A DNA stretch of 64,000 nt from Limanda limanda (Eukaryota > Chordata > Actinopteri > Pleuronectiformes > Pleuronectidae): positions 9,689,428-9,753,427 of the forward strand of contig NC_083658.1 in NCBI RefSeq assembly GCF_963576545.1, given 5' to 3'. Position 1 is the stretch's first letter; the number at the start of each line of letters is the position of its first letter. The notes beneath the pieces were generated by a model, which saw only the letters and a list, made by a program, of their open reading frames with translations, had not been told where the DNA came from and searched no databases. A program made the position numbers and the translations under genes. Of this stretch, positions 61,225-64,000 are shown in pieces.

Positions 61225-61840
61225 GTAGCCGCCATCTTTGGCTAAGGCACAAGTTGAAAACATTTTCATCTACCTACCTATGGTTTTGATACTCTGCATG
61301 TCTGTTGCAAAGGAATTGCAATGCAGAGTTTGGTGTGATTTGGACATGCGATATGTCAACATGAATAAAATCTGAATAAACTGACGACCAGCGCTCTGTA
61401 GCAACAGTGTGAAACCTCACCTCAGGTCAGAATCACCGCCAGATCATTTTTGATAACTTGACAGTTTTTATTCACCATATCAGACAAAGAAGGACTGACA
61501 TGTGATGGGTACTCATCACCTGCACGGAAACAACATTCACAGAATCACTTCCTGTTGGACAATTATAATCAAAGTATAATCACAATGTCGATTTTTGGTT
61601 GCTGAAATGCTTTTAACTGAGCGGAATTTTAGAGCTTCTATTTTGAAAACTTGGTTCTAAGTATCGGGTCTATTGCTTAACATACCTCTAAAATAGTCGA
61701 CATGAAGACGTATTAACAAATGTAATCATTCGAAATTATGTTTAAATCAGTTTCATTTTATGAAAAACATCGATTTGAAAATCTTTATTACAGATAAGCC
61801 ATGTAGGATGAATACAGTTTATGTTTTCTCACTTCACTCT
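61225..61840 (+). repeat. Dispersed repeat family R1, copy 5
   Basis: Reversed relative to copy 1. It contains 'ATCTACCTACCTATGG' (61269), 'TTTGGTGTGATTTGGACATG' (61330), 'CAACATTCACAGAATCACTT' (61530) and 'GAGCTTCTATTTTGAAAAC' (61632), and ends near 'TGTAGGATGAATACAG'. Just beyond, 'ATAGACTGTATATAAAAAG' (61856) is a motif common in fish repeats and may be part of the same unit. It is the most complete copy without an insertion. Confidence 0.7.
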
Positions 61841-64000
61841 GGACCATAGACTGTATATAAAAAGCTCTGAGCACGTAAGCAATAAAAAAGGGAACAGTTT
61901 ATTGTAGATCTGGTTGAGGAGCACAATGTCAAGAAATAAACAAGGAGAGACAAGCATTACCTCAGGCCAAGCAAACAGGCCAGTTTAGAGAGGGCACTGG
62001 GCTAGTGGTCTGAATTTGGTCATAAAACCAGTAATTATTTACAGTGTTTGGTCTGACTATCTCTTTTATCGTGGCAGAGTGTGTGGGTAGTAAATGGGGA
62101 GTCGATTTGACACCATCTTCCACAGTCGGAGACACGGATTTGTGTCCAACAAGTCTCGTTGTATTTACGGCCACTTGACGACTAAAGTAATTAAATCAGA
62201 TGTGTCCTGCCATCTACGTGCTTCATTTTTTATGAGAGTCCATCAAAAATAAATGACACCAGCAGAGGATGAGAGTGAGACATGGTGACAAGTCACTCGA
62301 GATGCATTTACTCCTTGTTACCCTGATGGTAGCTGGCAGGGATCCATACTACAGGTAACATGATACTTGGCAGCAGGTAAAACCATCTCCAGGACAGATG
62401 CAGATTCACTGTATCAGTGTCTTTTTTCAGATTATTTCTGTGTCCACTCCACACATAGACAATTGAAACGCCCAATTTCGTCATTTTAAAGGAGGACGGG
62501 AATAAAAAAAGACAGTAATCCTGTTTACTAACACAGACAGACAAACACAACCCCCTTTGCTGGAGCTACTAACTGTGACTACAATATGTTATCCTTGATA
62601 TTTGTCTTTATCTTTAGTTATAATATAATTTATATTTATTATAACCTATAACTTGAAAGCTAATATTTCTCGCTCTCTCTCTCTGCGAGATTGGCAGAGG
62701 TGTTTTACAGAAACAGCTGTTTTACGGCTTGCAGCTCTCTCTCTCTCTCTCCCTCCCTCTATCCATCCATCTCAGTTGGAGTTTGGAGTGAAAGTATTAT
62801 GTACAACCCCAAGAAACAAAAAGCAAGCAACAACGCTCTGTTTCTGTATCTGCGGGAAACCATTACGCTAACGGTGCAGCCAGAGTGGCTGATTATGTAT
62901 TCGTGTCTGTTTCATTATCACAAGGTTAGGTTGTATTTGGGAGAAAAAGATGTGAAATTACAGCAGGGACGATGAATTTAAAAATGAATTTTATTCAACT
63001 ATTATTTAAAAAACTTTATAGAGATATTGTAATAATATTGTCATCATGAATAATTCTGGCCAAGATAATCATAAATGTGGTATAATGACACCATGGACAT
63101 CATCAAAATGTCCATTGAATTTCCTTTCCACACACTCAAATCCTCTCTCTGGTGATTTCAGCACAACAGCAACGCCACGGTGAATTACCACACACAACTT
63201 GATTACCATACACTTGGCAGGAATGGGTCTGTGATATAGACTGTATATATAAAAGGGTATATGACAGTAAAATGTTTTCTATTTGTCTTCCTCTACTGTT
63301 ATTATATTTCATAAGCAAATAATAAGGCTAAATTTAGCATATAGTTACTACAAATTAATTCAAATGTTAGACTTAAAACACTCACCGTAAAACACAATAT
63401 CTAGACAATGGTCTGGACAATGAATCAACCAAACATTATTGTAACAGATTTATTGCAGAGCTGTTGTTGCAGAGCTCTTTCTTTTGACAGGGTTCATGTT
63501 ACCGAGGGCATGTTTCTATTTCAATTGCTGTGCCAAGCTGTCCTCACCCAAAGTGAATACAGATGATGTGATAGCTGAAGGCGATGCTCAGAAAAGGATT
63601 TCTAAGACAGAAAAAAATGAATCTGAATCCTCAACTCAAACTGAGCAGTTGATTAAAATATTTAAGAGATATGTTCATCAGCAAACAATGGAGCCTGAAT
63701 ACTAGGGATTATGATTATGGCTATCATAGAAAACAATGTAAGAATTTGTCTGGGGGTGTGAGGGTTTTTCCTTCCCATTACACAGTTATAATTACTGTCA
63801 CTTGTTCATACAAGATGTCGCATCTCTGCCTATGTATAAGACTTACTATTGTTACATGGCACTCTGCATTAAAAGCACAAAGAGGGACTGCCACCTTTGG
63901 CAGGGGTCACCCAGTGGAACCTTAGAGATACATCACCGTTCAGGAGGCGTGGCTGAGAAACTAAACTTTTAAATTAAACGCTAGTTTTAAGCAGAGAAGC

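Larger units (their letters stand above)
41338..64000 (-). other. pudp: Probable last intron of pudp (at least 22.6 kb)
   Basis: The acceptor at 41338-41340 belongs to an intron running to higher coordinates. I looked on the minus strand for sequence encoding the remaining PUDP motifs (nucleophile DMDG region, MPGVEKL region, GKPQPD region) and found none, so the upstream exon probably lies beyond the window. The interval holds MITEs, repeats, one SINE, two R1 copies, a G19 run and several possible regulatory blocks (44840-45000, 57550-57930, 60420-60830), listed separately. Other stretches over 300 bases (41344-42540, 42621-43994, 44241-45339, 45581-53014, 53276-56901, 57134-58292, 58471-61224, 61841-64000) show no supported gene. 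A missed small exon cannot be ruled out. Confidence 0.6.

Noticed and set aside
63229..63252. ATAGACTGTATATATAAAAG motif, also near 61856
   Set aside because: A short phrase common in fish repeats; by itself it does not define an element or a promoter.
1..64000. CRISPR arrays, operons, rRNA genes or prokaryotic features
   Set aside because: None seen, and the window is vertebrate nuclear DNA.

Overview
The window reads as non-coding vertebrate nuclear DNA, most probably from a teleost and perhaps a percomorph. Three things point there: tRNA-derived SINEs whose tails resemble the 3' ends of fish L2-type LINEs, several interspersed repeats that I recognise from teleost genomes, and one spliced vertebrate exon. 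Introns, AT-rich intergenic DNA, microsatellites and the absence of any long open frame exclude a prokaryote. The species cannot be fixed from sequence alone.

The only gene I can support is pudp (pseudouridine-5'-phosphatase, formerly HDHD1), on the minus strand. Its last coding exon lies at 41161-41337 with a clean acceptor and a stop codon. A plausible 3' UTR runs down to a poly(A) signal at 40555-40560. I could find no other pudp exon, so 41338-64000 is most simply one long intron, more than 22.6 kb, carrying repeats and possible conserved non-coding elements. Everything below about 40.5 kb appears to lie downstream of pudp and outside known genes. Two unproven exon-like signals occur there: a 33-nt microexon candidate at 15082-15114 (+) and an open frame with a good acceptor at 12960-13138 (-).

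Mobile-element remains, left to right: a SINE at the left edge (-); a broken Ty3/gypsy-type integrase (1460-1944); a degraded non-LTR retrotransposon fragment (8935-9370); MITE-like pieces (11436-11478, 42541-42620, 43995-44240); a teleost repeat at 22490-22830; an apparent solo LTR (25583-26114); directly beside it a complete non-autonomous hAT element (26152-27021) with a perfect 8-bp target duplication; a composite GC-rich repeat (28250-28990); more SINEs (29538, 34155, 36270, 56902); and a repeat at 45340-45580. A further family, here called R1, occurs at least five times in both orientations (18355, 24755, 34045, 58293, 61225), and one copy is split by a SINE.

Other structures are a roughly 0.9-kb purine-rich block (16398-17289), a (TC)30 microsatellite, a G19 run, four interstitial TTAGGG units and several perfect short inverted repeats. 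Several 0.1-0.7-kb blocks look non-repetitive, with mixed composition and homeodomain-type ATTA sites, as enhancers of developmental genes do. That is an impression, not a measurement, and needs alignment to other fish.

I see no convincing new gene system. The best leads are the hAT element with its nested inverted repeat around a GC-rich core, the R1 family, and the microexon candidate.
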